Positions 32,369 through 42,624 of a DNA stretch of 64,000 bases are shown in pieces; position 1 is the stretch's first letter, and each line of letters starts with the position of its first letter. The translations under genes were made by a program, and so were the position numbers. The notes below the pieces were generated by a model. That model saw only the letters and a program-made list of their open reading frames with translations. It ran no database searches and was not told the DNA's origin. The stretch comes from Williamsia phyllosphaerae (lineage in GTDB: Bacteria; Actinomycetota; Actinomycetes; Mycobacteriales; Mycobacteriaceae), in the NCBI RefSeq assembly GCF_014635305.1, contig NZ_BMCS01000001.1, positions 186,001 through 250,000 of the forward strand, in the 5' to 3' direction.

Positions 32369-33114
32369 CGCTCGGTCCAGTAGGCCTGCGCCTTGACGGC
32401 CTTGCGGCTCAGCCCGAAGTCGTTCTTGAAGATGCCGCTGACGGCACGGGTGCTCGCGGCCTCCAGGGCGACCCATCCGAAGTGATCGGGCGACCTCGTC
32501 GCGGCGGCACGGACGGAGTCGACCAGGGTGGTCGTGCCGGGTTCACGTGCGATCCAGTGCACCGTGTCGGTCGGCCGGGTCCGCAACGGCAGGTCGCGGT
32601 CGCTCTCGTGCTGGTACTCGAACCAGATCGTCACCGGGACGGTCGGTTCGGACGAGGCGGAGATCGCATCCAGGATCGAGTTGATGGCCGCGAGCGACGC
32701 GGGGTCACCGGCCAGCAGCCACCCCGTGGGGGCGGGATCGGGGAAGGCGAACTTCGAGCCCATCAGCGTCGCGTTGATCTCCGCGCCCGGCTCCACCGTC
32801 TGCGCCCACCGCGCCGCGGTGCCGTCGTGGATCGCGAACTCGATGTCGAAGGTGTCGGCGGCCGGGTCGGGATCGACCAGGGTGTAGCCGCGCTGATGCA
32901 GCTTGCCATCCGCCTCGAACCAGAGCCGCAGCCACATCGTCGGGTGGACCGGCTTCTCGGTCAGCAGCCCGCCACCGGTGAAACCCACCCGGACGTAGTG
33001 CTCGGTGACCACCTCGGCGCGGGTCACCCGCAGCGTGTAGTCATCACCGCCGAAGAGCTTGAGGACCGCCCCCTGCCATCCTTTCGACGGTGCCGCAGTC
33101 GTCTGTTCGGCCAT
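32365..33114 (-). CDS. Siderophore-interacting protein (FAD-dependent ferric-siderophore reductase)
   Basis: The 249-residue protein matches the ViuB/SIP family, which releases iron from ferric siderophores with reduced FAD. The FAD-binding RxYT-type motif is QRGYTLVD, followed by the GWLLAGDPASLAAINSIL nucleotide-binding region and a C-terminal SGIFKNDFGLSRKAVKAQAYW. ATG at 33114 has GAGGAA 5-6 nt upstream; an in-frame start at 33159 would cover the iron box. It is first in a three-gene operon. Confidence 0.88.
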   Translation of the reverse strand: MAEQTTAAPSKGWQGAVLKLFGGDDYTLRVTRAEVVTEHYVRVGFTGGGLLTEKPVHPTMWLRLWFEADGKLHQRGYTLVDPDPAADTFDIEFAIHDGTAARWAQTVEPGAEINATLMGSKFAFPDPAPTGWLLAGDPASLAAINSILDAISASSEPTVPVTIWFEYQHESDRDLPLRTRPTDTVHWIAREPGTTTLVDSVRAAATRSPDHFGWVALEAASTRAVSGIFKNDFGLSRKAVKAQAYWTER

Positions 33115-33141
33115 CGTTTCCTCTTCCCTCGTGTGTAAAGG

Positions 33142-33160
33142 AAAGGGTAGCCTAACCAAT
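33142..33160 (-). promoter_or_regulatory. IdeR/DtxR-type iron box
   Basis: On the minus strand the 19-mer ATTGGTTAGGCTACCCTTT matches the IdeR consensus TTAGGTTAGGCTAACCTAA at 14 of 19 positions, including the whole central GGTTAGGCTA core. It lies 28 nt upstream of the siderophore-interacting protein start, overlapping the expected promoter, so repression by IdeR with iron is likely. Confidence 0.75.
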
Positions 33161-33183
33161 GGTCGGGCGGTATGTCCGACTGT

Positions 33184-33528
33184 TCAGGCGGCGATCGGCG
33201 CGACGCCGGGATGCGTCGTCAGGTAGTGCTTGGTGTAGCTGCAGACCGGCCGGACCTTCGCACCCTGGTCGACGACGTAGTCGAGTGCGCCCTGGGTCAG
33301 GCGGGTTGCGAGGCCGTGTCCGGAGAACTCGTCGTAGAGCACGGTGTGCATGATGGTCAGCACCTTGTCGCCGTTGGCCTCGTCGATCGAGTAGCCGAGC
33401 ACGCCGACCAGGTCGCCGGCGACGTAGAGCTCGAATCGGCTCTGTCCGACGTTGTGCACCACCTCGGAGATCTGGTGCAGGATCGATTGCGCCGTCTGCT
33501 GTGGCCTCTTCTTACGTCGGACCTGCAT
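33184..33528 (-). CDS. Small GNAT-fold acetyltransferase (YjdJ type)
   Basis: This 114-residue protein is a minimal GNAT domain of the YjdJ type. It has FELYVAGDLVGVLGY, then TIMHTVLYDEFSGHGLATRL where the acetyl-CoA loop lies, and the diagnostic C-terminal VRPVCSYTKHYLTTHP. A GAGGAGGT ribosome-binding site lies 5 nt before the ATG. A perfect Crp/GlxR-like palindrome lies just upstream. The substrate is not known for this family. Confidence 0.85.
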   Translation of the reverse strand: MQVRRKKRPQQTAQSILHQISEVVHNVGQSRFELYVAGDLVGVLGYSIDEANGDKVLTIMHTVLYDEFSGHGLATRLTQGALDYVVDQGAKVRPVCSYTKHYLTTHPGVAPIAA

Positions 33529-33545
33529 GGCGACCTCCTCTCGTT

Positions 33546-33563
33546 GTGTGACTGCAGTCACAC
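33546..33563. promoter_or_regulatory. Crp/GlxR-type palindromic site
   Basis: GTGTGACTGCAGTCACAC is a perfect 18-bp palindrome containing TGTGA-N6-TCACA, the binding pattern of Crp-family regulators such as GlxR. A TAGTGT -10 candidate for the small GNAT gene (33560-33565, minus strand) overlaps its edge, which suggests repression. Confidence 0.65.
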
Positions 33564-33777
33564 TACAGAACCTTTCGGCTACGTAGGCGTAGTTACGTCA
33601 CGGTTCAGTCAACTTTGACCACCGGTTCGGTGGTTGCCTGGGGCGGCTCACAACGTCGTGGGCGTCCCACGCGATGTGGCTCCCCGTTCTGACGCACCGC
33701 GACCACTCACGGTTCCCTCCCGATGGCGAGGGCGTAGCGTGACCGACAGACCGCTGCGGCGGTCACCCATGAAAATC

Positions 33778-35529
<1,752 letters not shown>

Positions 35530-35536
35530 TGGGGCG

Positions 35537-36391
35537 ATGAAGCTGCTGCCACCCGCCCCGCTGGGACAGACACCGGTCCGTGCGATGACCATCGCGGGGA
35601 CCGACTCCGGCGGCGGGGCGGGGGTCGCGGCCGATCTGCGCACGATGGCCCTGGCCGGCGTGCACGGGTGCGTGGCCGTGACCGCGGTGACCGTGCAGAA
35701 CACCCTCGGTGTCTCCGGTGTCCACACCATCCCGCCGGAGACGGTGGCCGGCCAGATCCGGACCGTCGTCACCGACATCGGCATCGGGGCCGCGAAGACC
35801 GGGATGCTCGCGACCGGTGCGATCATCGACGCGATCGTCGACGTGGCCGCCGAGGTCGGGATCGGTCGCGACCGTCCGATCCCGCTCGTGGTCGACCCGG
35901 TCTGCGCCTCGATGCACGGGCACCAACTGCTCGCCACCGAGGCGATGGACTCGCTGCGGGAGCGGCTCATCCCGATCGCCACCGTCGTCACGCCGAACCT
36001 CGACGAGGTCGCGCTGATCACCGGCATCACTGTCGTCGACCAGGACAGCCAGCGTGCCGCCGCGATCGAGCTGCACTCGATGGGCGCGCAGTGGGCGCTG
36101 GTCAAGGGCGGGCACCTGCGCTCGAGCCCGTTCAGTCCTGATCTGCTCTACGACGGCGAGACGTTCCTCGAACTCGACCACGAGCGCATCGACACCCCGC
36201 ACGATCACGGCGCCGGAGACACGCTGGCCTCGGCCATGTGTTGCGCTCTCGCGCACGGTTTGTCGGTGCCGGATGCGCTGCGGTTCGCCAAGGACTGGGT
36301 CACCGAGTCGATCCGCTGGTCCTACCCGCTAGGCGCCGGACACGGTCCGGTCAACCCGCTCTGGCGCGTCTCCGAACCGCTCCCCGACTGA
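35537..36391 (+). CDS. thiD: Hydroxymethylpyrimidine/phosphomethylpyrimidine kinase
   Basis: ThiD phosphorylates HMP-P to HMP-PP for coupling to the thiazole. The ribokinase-like fold shows MTIAGTDSGGGAGVAADLRTM at the N-terminus, TVVTPNLDEVALITG and the anion-hole motif DHGAGDTLASAM with the catalytic Asp. At 284 residues it is a single-domain ThiD without a fused ThiE or TenA. The 7-nt gap to thiC places it under the same riboswitch. Confidence 0.95.
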   Translation: MKLLPPAPLGQTPVRAMTIAGTDSGGGAGVAADLRTMALAGVHGCVAVTAVTVQNTLGVSGVHTIPPETVAGQIRTVVTDIGIGAAKTGMLATGAIIDAIVDVAAEVGIGRDRPIPLVVDPVCASMHGHQLLATEAMDSLRERLIPIATVVTPNLDEVALITGITVVDQDSQRAAAIELHSMGAQWALVKGGHLRSSPFSPDLLYDGETFLELDHERIDTPHDHGAGDTLASAMCCALAHGLSVPDALRFAKDWVTESIRWSYPLGAGHGPVNPLWRVSEPLPD

Positions 36392-36393
36392 CC

Positions 36394-36487
36394 CGCCAGT
36401 TGGGCACGTACACACCGCAGTTGGGCACGTACATCCATCAGTTGGGCAGTCGGTGCCCAACCAGTGGTCGTACGTGCCCAACTGGCG
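36394..36487. repeat. Inverted-repeat island between thiD and the ABC permease gene
   Basis: The 18-mer CGCCAGTTGGGCACGTAC at 36394-36411 recurs exactly inverted at 36470-36487. Between them CAGTTGGGCACGTAC is repeated directly at 36418-36432, and a shorter copy forms a local hairpin (GTTGGGCA at 36441-36448 with TGCCCAAC at 36454-36461). The island fills the gap between convergent genes, so terminator function both ways is likely. Confidence 0.75.
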
Positions 36488-36509
36488 TGGTGCTCTGGTG
36501 GTGTTGCTG

Positions 36510-37253
36510 TTACGCGTCGCGCTTCTTGGTGAAGAAGACCCCGAGACCGAAGATGATCAGCGAGATGACCGCGAAGTAGGCGATCGATCCGTATGCGTTC
36601 CACGGGAAGTCGATCGTCGTGTCGCGTTCGGTCAGGAATCGTGCCGCGTTGTTGAACGGCAGGTACGGGCTGACCGCATCGCCGAACTTCGGGATGATCC
36701 CGATGATCCCCTCGAGGGCCAGCGTCCAGATCAGCAGTACGACGATGGCACCCGCGGTCTGGCGGACGATCGCGCCGATGCCGAGACCGATCAGGATGCA
36801 CAGCAGCGTGTAGACCGGGATGCCCCAGTACTGACGGATCGCGTCGGACCCGACGAGGTCCATGTTGTTGCCCGACAACACCTTGCCGAGCAGCAGGGCC
36901 ACGATGCCGAGGATCAGGGTGACGACCACCGAGAGTCCGCCGTAGATGACGGCTTTCGCGCCGAGCACGATCTCACGCCGCGGGATGGCCTGGTAGGTGG
37001 TTCGGATGGTCCCGAAGCGGAACTCGCTGGTGACGGCCAGCACGGCCATGATCATCAGGACGATCACACCGATCTGGCTGACGCCGGTGGTGTAGTCGGA
37101 GGCGTAGATGTTCTCCGAGTCGTCCCCCGATGCGAACGCACCGATCAGGACGCTGAACAGGATCGCGAGAACCGCGACGATGGCGACGCACCAATACGGC
37201 GACTTAGTGCTGAGCAGCTTGATGCGCTCGGCGTTGAGGGCGTTGACCATCAT
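36510..37253 (-). CDS. ABC transporter permease (ABC-2 type)
   Basis: The 247-residue protein has six predicted transmembrane segments in the ABC-2 arrangement, with a long periplasmic loop after the first helix (FASGDDSENIYASDYTTGVSQ) and the cytoplasmic RFGTIRTTYQAIPRREIVLGAK coupling helix. Its ATG overlaps the stop of the ATPase gene by 4 bp. The pair resembles bacitracin/antibiotic-type exporters. Its place between two halves of the thiamine genes gives no firm clue to substrate. Confidence 0.87.
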   Translation of the reverse strand: MMVNALNAERIKLLSTKSPYWCVAIVAVLAILFSVLIGAFASGDDSENIYASDYTTGVSQIGVIVLMIMAVLAVTSEFRFGTIRTTYQAIPRREIVLGAKAVIYGGLSVVVTLILGIVALLLGKVLSGNNMDLVGSDAIRQYWGIPVYTLLCILIGLGIGAIVRQTAGAIVVLLIWTLALEGIIGIIPKFGDAVSPYLPFNNAARFLTERDTTIDFPWNAYGSIAYFAVISLIIFGLGVFFTKKRDA

Positions 37254-38233
37254 TGCGGTCCTCCGTGGTTCGGGTGGTTGGCATCGTGCGGTCCGGGGGC
37301 GTTCTGCGGTTGTCCCGCGGGCCCACCCGGATTGCCGTGGTACTGGACCGATCCCGCGGTGAGCGTCATGAACACCTCCTCCAGCGATGCGGTGCTGCCG
37401 GACAGTTCGTGCAGAGCGATGGCGTTGGCTGCGGCGATGTCACCGACCTGGTCGGTGGTCACGTCCAGCAGGTTGAGCGCGGGCGAGCCGTCGGCGGCCG
37501 GGGTGGCCCGCAGACCCGCACGGGTCAGTGCCTCGTGCAGTTGCGCCAGTTGCGGACTCCGCACGGTGACGGTGCGCTGGGCCTGGCTGGTGAACTCCTT
37601 GACCGAGCAGTCGGCGATGAGCCGGCCCTGGCCGATGACCACGAGGTGCTCGGCGGTCAACGACATCTCGGTCAGCAGGTGACTCGACACCAGGACGGTG
37701 CGTCCCTGCGCGGCGAGAGCACGCATGAACTTCCGGATCCAGACGATGCCCTCGGGGTCGAGTCCGTTGACCGGCTCGTCGAACAGGAGGACACCCGGGT
37801 CACCCAGCAGTGCGCCGGCGAGGCCGAGTCGCTGGGACATGCCCAGCGAGAACCCGCCGGCCTTCTTACCGGCGACCGCGGTCAGCCCGACGTCCTCGAG
37901 GACCTGGTCGACCCGCGTTGTCGGGATGCCGTTGGACGCGGCCATCCAGCGCAGGTGCGAGCGCGCCGAGCGGTTGGGGTGCACCCACTTCGCGTCGAGC
38001 AGCGCACCGACCTGTCGCAGTGGGTCCTTCAGCGAGCGGTAGTCCTGCCCGTTGATGGTCGCCCGGCCCGCGGTGGGGTTGTCGAGTCCGAGCATCATCC
38101 GCATGGTCGTGGACTTGCCCGCACCGTTGGGTCCGAGGAAGCCGGTGACCATGCCCGGCTTCACACCGAAGGTCAGATTGTCGACCGCACGGGTCGGCCC
38201 GTATGTCTTGGTCAATCCTTCTACGTTGATCAC
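37250..38233 (-). CDS. ABC transporter ATP-binding protein
   Basis: The 327-residue protein has Walker A GPNGAGKST, the signature FSLGMSQRLGLA (a variant of LSGGQ), Walker B VLLFDEPVNGLDPEG and the switch His in SSHLL. A C-terminal extension of about 100 residues is regulatory, ending in a Pro/Gly/His-rich tail. The start is a GTG at 38233. It is co-translated with the downstream permease gene and probably dimerises to drive an exporter. Confidence 0.9.
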   Translation of the reverse strand: MINVEGLTKTYGPTRAVDNLTFGVKPGMVTGFLGPNGAGKSTTMRMMLGLDNPTAGRATINGQDYRSLKDPLRQVGALLDAKWVHPNRSARSHLRWMAASNGIPTTRVDQVLEDVGLTAVAGKKAGGFSLGMSQRLGLAGALLGDPGVLLFDEPVNGLDPEGIVWIRKFMRALAAQGRTVLVSSHLLTEMSLTAEHLVVIGQGRLIADCSVKEFTSQAQRTVTVRSPQLAQLHEALTRAGLRATPAADGSPALNLLDVTTDQVGDIAAANAIALHELSGSTASLEEVFMTLTAGSVQYHGNPGGPAGQPQNAPGPHDANHPNHGGPQ

Positions 38234-38322
38234 CCATCGGACTATGCCAGCAATGTCCGGTCCGTTGGATCAGCCGATGGATTGACCTTTCGCGGCCGGG
38301 CATCTCGACCGAAGGGTGGAGG

Positions 38323-39105
<783 letters not shown>

Positions 39106-39309
39106 TCAGCCACCCTGCACCGCGGTGAGGATGTCGATGCGTGCTCCGTCGGCGAGCGGCGCGTTCCAGGTGCCGCGATGGTGCACCGCACCGTCGACGG
39201 CGATCGCGATCCCCCGCTCCGGCAACCCGAGGATGCCCAGCAGTGCAGCGGCCGTCGTGTCGTCGGCCACCTGCCTATCCTCGCCGTTGACCTCGATGGT
39301 GATCGTCAT
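39106..39309 (-). CDS. thiS: Sulfur carrier protein ThiS
   Basis: ThiS is a 67-residue ubiquitin-fold protein whose C-terminal Gly-Gly is adenylated and thiocarboxylated to give sulfur to thiazole. The sequence begins MTITIEVNGEDRQV and ends TAVQGG, showing the required tail. Its ATG overlaps the thiO stop by 4 bp, and thiG begins immediately after. Confidence 0.95.
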   Translation of the reverse strand: MTITIEVNGEDRQVADDTTAAALLGILGLPERGIAIAVDGAVHHRGTWNAPLADGARIDILTAVQGG

Positions 39310-40361
39310 GTGAACCTCCTCGGATCGAGTGTGGCGGACCAGCGGGGGTCCGCGGTGCCGTCGAGATGGCCGGTGACCAGCTCAGCGGTGATGGGCGCCA
39401 ACATGATCCCGTTGCGTCCGTGCCCGGCGGCCAGGACGGTCCGCTCGTCGACCCTGCCGATGAGGGGCAGCGCGTCGGGCGTCACCGGGCGCATCCCGCC
39501 GCCGACCTCGCTCACCCGGTACTCGGCGAGCCCGGGCATGACCTCGATGGCGTCGGCGAGCAGATCGCCCACTCCGCCCGCGCGTGGCTCGGGATCGGTG
39601 TCGACACCCACCTCGTACTGCGTCGCGCCGACCACCACGCCGTCGCCGCGCGGCACCAGGTAGACGAGCCGCCCGCGCCAGCGTGCGCGGATGACGTTGT
39701 CCGGTGGGGGCGGTGCAGTCGGCGGTCTGCGTAGACGGATGATCTCGCCCTTCTCCGCCCGCACGGGGGCGGGCGGCCACAGCCGGCCCACGCCGACACC
39801 CGCGGCGACGACCACCTGATCGGTGTCGAGATCACCGACGTCGGTCACGTGGTGCGTGCGCACCTCGACCCCCGCCTGTGTCGCCGCGCCGCGCAGCGCC
39901 CGCAGCAGTGCCCGGTTGTCCAGTGCGCCCTCGCTCATGGCCAGGTACCCGCGACGCACCGAGCTGCCCAAACCCGGCGACACCGACCGGATGTCCTTGC
40001 CGCTCAACGGTTTCATGGCGAGACCGTGGCCGAGGAGGTAGTCGGCTCGGGTCGCGAGTTCGTGGGCGTCGGCGGTGTCGGCGGCGATGAGAACCGTGTC
40101 GGAGGCCACCGTGATCGTCGGATCGGCCAGTGCCGTCAGCACCTCCGGCCAGCACCGCGCCGAGGCACGGGCGAGGTCCAATGCGGTGTCCTCGCCAGGA
40201 CGCGCCTCGCCCAGGCAGCCCAGCATCCCGCCAGCGACCCAGGACGCCGAATCGGCCCGATCGCTCTCGTAGATGGTTGTGTCCCAACCTTTTCGGGCAG
40301 CCCGCCAGGCGATCATGGATCCGACGACCCCGCCGCCGACCACTGCCAGCGTTCGTCCCAT
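39306..40361 (-). CDS. thiO: Glycine oxidase ThiO
   Basis: ThiO oxidises glycine to dehydroglycine for the thiazole ring using FAD. The 351-residue protein has an N-terminal Rossmann motif VVGGGVVGSMIAW, the DAO-family RGYLAMSEGALDNRALLRAL block and a C-terminal GGGMRPVTPDALPLIG and GHGRNGIMLAP. It is the first gene after the second TPP riboswitch, with GAGGTGAG before the ATG. Use of ThiO rather than ThiH matches an aerobic lifestyle. Confidence 0.94.
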   Translation of the reverse strand: MGRTLAVVGGGVVGSMIAWRAARKGWDTTIYESDRADSASWVAGGMLGCLGEARPGEDTALDLARASARCWPEVLTALADPTITVASDTVLIAADTADAHELATRADYLLGHGLAMKPLSGKDIRSVSPGLGSSVRRGYLAMSEGALDNRALLRALRGAATQAGVEVRTHHVTDVGDLDTDQVVVAAGVGVGRLWPPAPVRAEKGEIIRLRRPPTAPPPPDNVIRARWRGRLVYLVPRGDGVVVGATQYEVGVDTDPEPRAGGVGDLLADAIEVMPGLAEYRVSEVGGGMRPVTPDALPLIGRVDERTVLAAGHGRNGIMLAPITAELVTGHLDGTADPRWSATLDPRRFT

Positions 40362-40375
40362 CGACTGCTCACCTC

Positions 40376-40468
40376 GTTCCTACGCCGGCATTACCCGGAT
40401 CAGGTGTGACGGTCAGCGACGTCCGGTCGCACTCTCAGCCCGGCGATCTCCCGGGCCCCCGCGTGTGT
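40376..40468 (-). ncRNA. TPP riboswitch upstream of thiO-thiS-thiG
   Basis: Read on the minus strand the region has GCGGGGGCCC, GGGCTGAGAG, and then ACCTGATCCGGGTAATGCCGG followed by CGTAGGAACG, the standard thi-box elements. It ends about 15 nt before the thiO ATG. This gives the thiazole branch the same ligand control as the pyrimidine branch. Confidence 0.93.
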
Positions 40469-40490
40469 GGAGACCAGCCTACCGCCCTGC

Positions 40491-40577
40491 GCGAGCCGGG
40501 CCCCGGCGCCCGCGATCAGGGTCGGCGAAGTGAGGATCGAGCGAAGCGAGGCCCGGAGCGAGCCGGGCCCTGGCGCC
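40491..40577 (+). repeat. Direct 20-bp repeats before thiE
   Basis: GCGAGCCGGGCCCCGGCGCC at 40491-40510 is repeated with one mismatch at 40558-40577. The spacer is rich in GAGCGAAGCGAG-like words. The second copy ends 3 nt before the thiE -10 element. Each copy is itself partly self-complementary. Confidence 0.45.
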
Positions 40578-40579
40578 AT

Positions 40580-40585
40580 TAGATT
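40580..40585 (+). promoter_or_regulatory. -10 element of thiE (leaderless)
   Basis: TAGATT is followed by 7 nt and then GTG of thiE. This decides the start at 40593 over an upstream in-frame ATG and implies that thiE is outside riboswitch control. Confidence 0.5.
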
Positions 40586-40592
40586 GACCTCC

Positions 40593-41261
40593 GTGGATGC
40601 CCGAGATCGTTTGTCCGACGCCCGGCTCTATCTGTGCACCGACGCCCGACGCGAACGCGGGGACCTGGTCGCCTTCGTCGACGAGGTGCTCGCGGGCGGC
40701 GTGGACATCGTGCAGTTGCGCGACAAGGGCTCGGCGGGTGAGGCCGAGTTCGGCGCCCTCGAGGCCGCTCAGGAGCTCGACCTGCTGGCTGCGCTGCGCG
40801 AGGTCACGACCCGTCACGGCGCCCTGCTGGCGGTCAACGACCGCGCCGACATCGCCGCGACCGCCCACGCCGACGTGCTGCACCTCGGACAGGACGACCT
40901 GCCGCCCGCAGCCGCCCGACGCATCGTCGGTCCCGACGTCGTCATCGGCCGGTCGACGCACGACGACGCCCAGGCGCGCGCAGCCGACACCGACCCCGAC
41001 ATCGACTACTTCTGCACCGGACCGTGCTGGCCGACGCCCACGAAACCGGGGCGTCCGGCTGCAGGACTCGGGCTCGTGGCGTCGGTGGCCGACCGGGCGA
41101 ACCGGGCACCGTGGTTCGCCATCGGAGGGATCGACGAGGCGCGTCTGCCGGAGGTCCTCGCAGCCGGCGCCGAGCGCATCGTGGTCGTGCGTGCGCTGAC
41201 GCACGCGACCGACCCGCGCGCGGCGGCGAGCGCTCTGCGGAAACAGATCACAGCAAACTAA
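40593..41261 (+). CDS. thiE: Thiamine-phosphate synthase
   Basis: ThiE couples HMP-PP and thiazole phosphate to thiamine phosphate. The 222-residue TIM barrel shows [75 protein letters not shown] and [12 protein letters not shown]. The CWPTPTKPG stretch is the pyrophosphate-binding loop. It is divergent from thiO and has its own promoter without a thi-box, so it is probably constitutive. Confidence 0.94.
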   Translation: MDARDRLSDARLYLCTDARRERGDLVAFVDEVLAGGVDIVQLRDKGSAGEAEFGALEAAQELDLLAALREVTTRHGALLAVNDRADIAATAHADVLHLGQDDLPPAAARRIVGPDVVIGRSTHDDAQARAADTDPDIDYFCTGPCWPTPTKPGRPAAGLGLVASVADRANRAPWFAIGGIDEARLPEVLAAGAERIVVVRALTHATDPRAAASALRKQITAN

Positions 41262-41289
41262 CGATGTCACAAAGGTGAATTGAGAACGG

Positions 41290-41319
41290 TTGCCACGGCA
41301 CGCTCGTCGGGCTTACGCT
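41290..41319 (+). promoter_or_regulatory. Promoter of the leader/LeuA-domain module
   Basis: TTGCCA at 41290-41295 and TACGCT at 41314-41319 are separated by 18 nt, a good -35/-10 pair. The predicted transcript start is within a few nt of the ATG at 41329, so the leader frame would be read from a leaderless end. Confidence 0.5.
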
Positions 41320-41328
41320 CGACCCGCC

Positions 41329-41394
41329 ATGACGCGCCTGCTCGTAGTAACCCGCCGCAGCGGGGGGTCTGATCCGACCGACCCCCCGCTGCGG
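41329..41394 (+). promoter_or_regulatory. Candidate Leu/Val attenuation leader with strong hairpin
   Basis: Translation from ATG 41329 begins MTRLLVVTRRSGG, with control-like codons CTG CTC GTA GTA in a row; GTA is unusual in this GC-rich DNA. The next bases form a 15-bp stem (41355-41369 with 41380-41394, GC-rich, 10-nt loop) that could act as a terminator. No competing antiterminator was found by eye. The leader frame has no stop and continues in frame into the downstream gene, so an N-terminal extension is the alternative. Confidence 0.45.
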
Positions 41395-41445
41395 GTCGTC
41401 GCGCCTGTTCGTTGGTCACTTCTCTCCTCTCGGAAAGACCACGTC

Positions 41446-41928
41446 ATGAATCCAACGTCACACGCTCCCGACACCGTCGAGCGTTCCCGGCCCACCTCGT
41501 CCGACCCGGCCGAGACCCACTTCCGTTCACCCCTGCCCCGCGGACTGCGCGACGTCGCACACGCGCTGAGCTGGGACAACTTTTACGCCACCTACGCGTG
41601 CGCCGGCGGCATCCGTCTCGGCAGCTGGTCGGCGACACCCGGTCGTGGGGGTCTCACCGACTATCAGGCCACCATCGCCGTCGGCGACCGCATCTGGTCG
41701 CTGCGCGAGTCGTCCACCGGGCCCATCGGCGCGGTCACCGCCATGCTGCACGCGCTCGGCACCCCGATCGAGATCGTCAGCCTGCACCATCAGCGGACCG
41801 CCGACGGTTACGCGGGCTTCGTCCTGTGCGACATCCGCGGCATCTCGAGCTGGGGCCTCGGCGTCGACGAGACCTCGGAGGCGGCCTACGCCAAGGCCAT
41901 GATCTCGGCCGTCAACCGCTTCGGCTGA
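41446..41928 (+). CDS. Stand-alone 2-isopropylmalate synthase regulatory-domain protein
   Basis: The C-terminal 90 residues match the allosteric (LeuA dimer) domain of 2-isopropylmalate synthase: GPIGAVTAMLHALGTPIEIV, then HHQRTADGYAGFVLC and SSWGLGVDETSEAAYAKAMISAVNRFG. No catalytic TIM barrel is present. In LeuA this domain binds leucine, so a free copy may sense leucine or pair with LeuA. ATG 41446 has GGAAAG 8 nt upstream; a 199-residue form from 41329 is also possible. It lies between thiE and mutT3, which are adjacent in mycobacteria. Confidence 0.7.
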   Translation: MNPTSHAPDTVERSRPTSSDPAETHFRSPLPRGLRDVAHALSWDNFYATYACAGGIRLGSWSATPGRGGLTDYQATIAVGDRIWSLRESSTGPIGAVTAMLHALGTPIEIVSLHHQRTADGYAGFVLCDIRGISSWGLGVDETSEAAYAKAMISAVNRFG

Positions 41929-41941
41929 CGCGCGGGCAACC

Positions 41942-42436
41942 TCAGAGATCGCCGAGCGTGGACCGGAGCGTCGGCCAGCTGCGGGCGAACGCGGGGTGCA
42001 GCGGCAGCTCGTCGACACCCTGTTCGCTGACCCACCGCAGCTCGGCCGACTCCTGGTTCGCGACGGTGTCCACGGGGCGGGCGACATCGGCGATGACGGT
42101 GGTGTAGGTCCAGCCACTCTCGGCCTCATGGGTGACCACGGTGTCGCGGACGGTCAGCATGGTGCGGACGATGCCCGCCTCCTCGTCGGCCTCGCGCATC
42201 GCGGTGTCCTCCGGGGTCTCGTGCGAGTCACGCGCCCCACCGGGCAGGCCCCACGTCCCGCCCTGATGGCTCCACAACGCGCGGTGCTGCAGCAGGATCC
42301 CCGTCGTGCCGTCCGCCAGCGGCGCACGCAACAGCAGTCCGGCCGCGCCGTGGCGACCCCAGTACCGAGCACCGTCGGGGTCGAACACCCAACCGTCACC
42401 GTCTCCCCGCACCGCGCGTCCACCTCCACCGCTCAT
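41942..42436 (-). CDS. mutT3: NUDIX hydrolase, MutT3-like
   Basis: The 164-residue protein has the Nudix box GGARDSHETPEDTAMREADEEAGI, matching GX5EX7REUXEEXGU. The N-terminal VRGDGDGWVFDPDGARYWGRHGAAGLLL and ALWSHQGGTWGLPGGAR closely resemble mycobacterial MutT3, located in the same place between thiE and the glnX-glnH-pknG operon. Such enzymes clean oxidised nucleotides or other nucleoside diphosphate derivatives. ATG at 42436 gives a length like the mycobacterial protein. Confidence 0.88.
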   Translation of the reverse strand: MSGGGGRAVRGDGDGWVFDPDGARYWGRHGAAGLLLRAPLADGTTGILLQHRALWSHQGGTWGLPGGARDSHETPEDTAMREADEEAGIVRTMLTVRDTVVTHEAESGWTYTTVIADVARPVDTVANQESAELRWVSEQGVDELPLHPAFARSWPTLRSTLGDL

Positions 42437-42624
42437 CGCGCTCTCGGCAAGCCGCCGCCGACCGCCCTTCCCCGCAACCGTACGCAAACGGCAACAGACC
42501 ACGGTGATCCCATGTCGGGATTAGAGTCGACTGCAGCAGTCTTGAAGATCCGCCCGCGGAGCGCGAATCCGTCGGCATCTCCGTGGGCACACCCACGAAT
42601 CGGGTAGTAGAAGGGACCTCGTCA

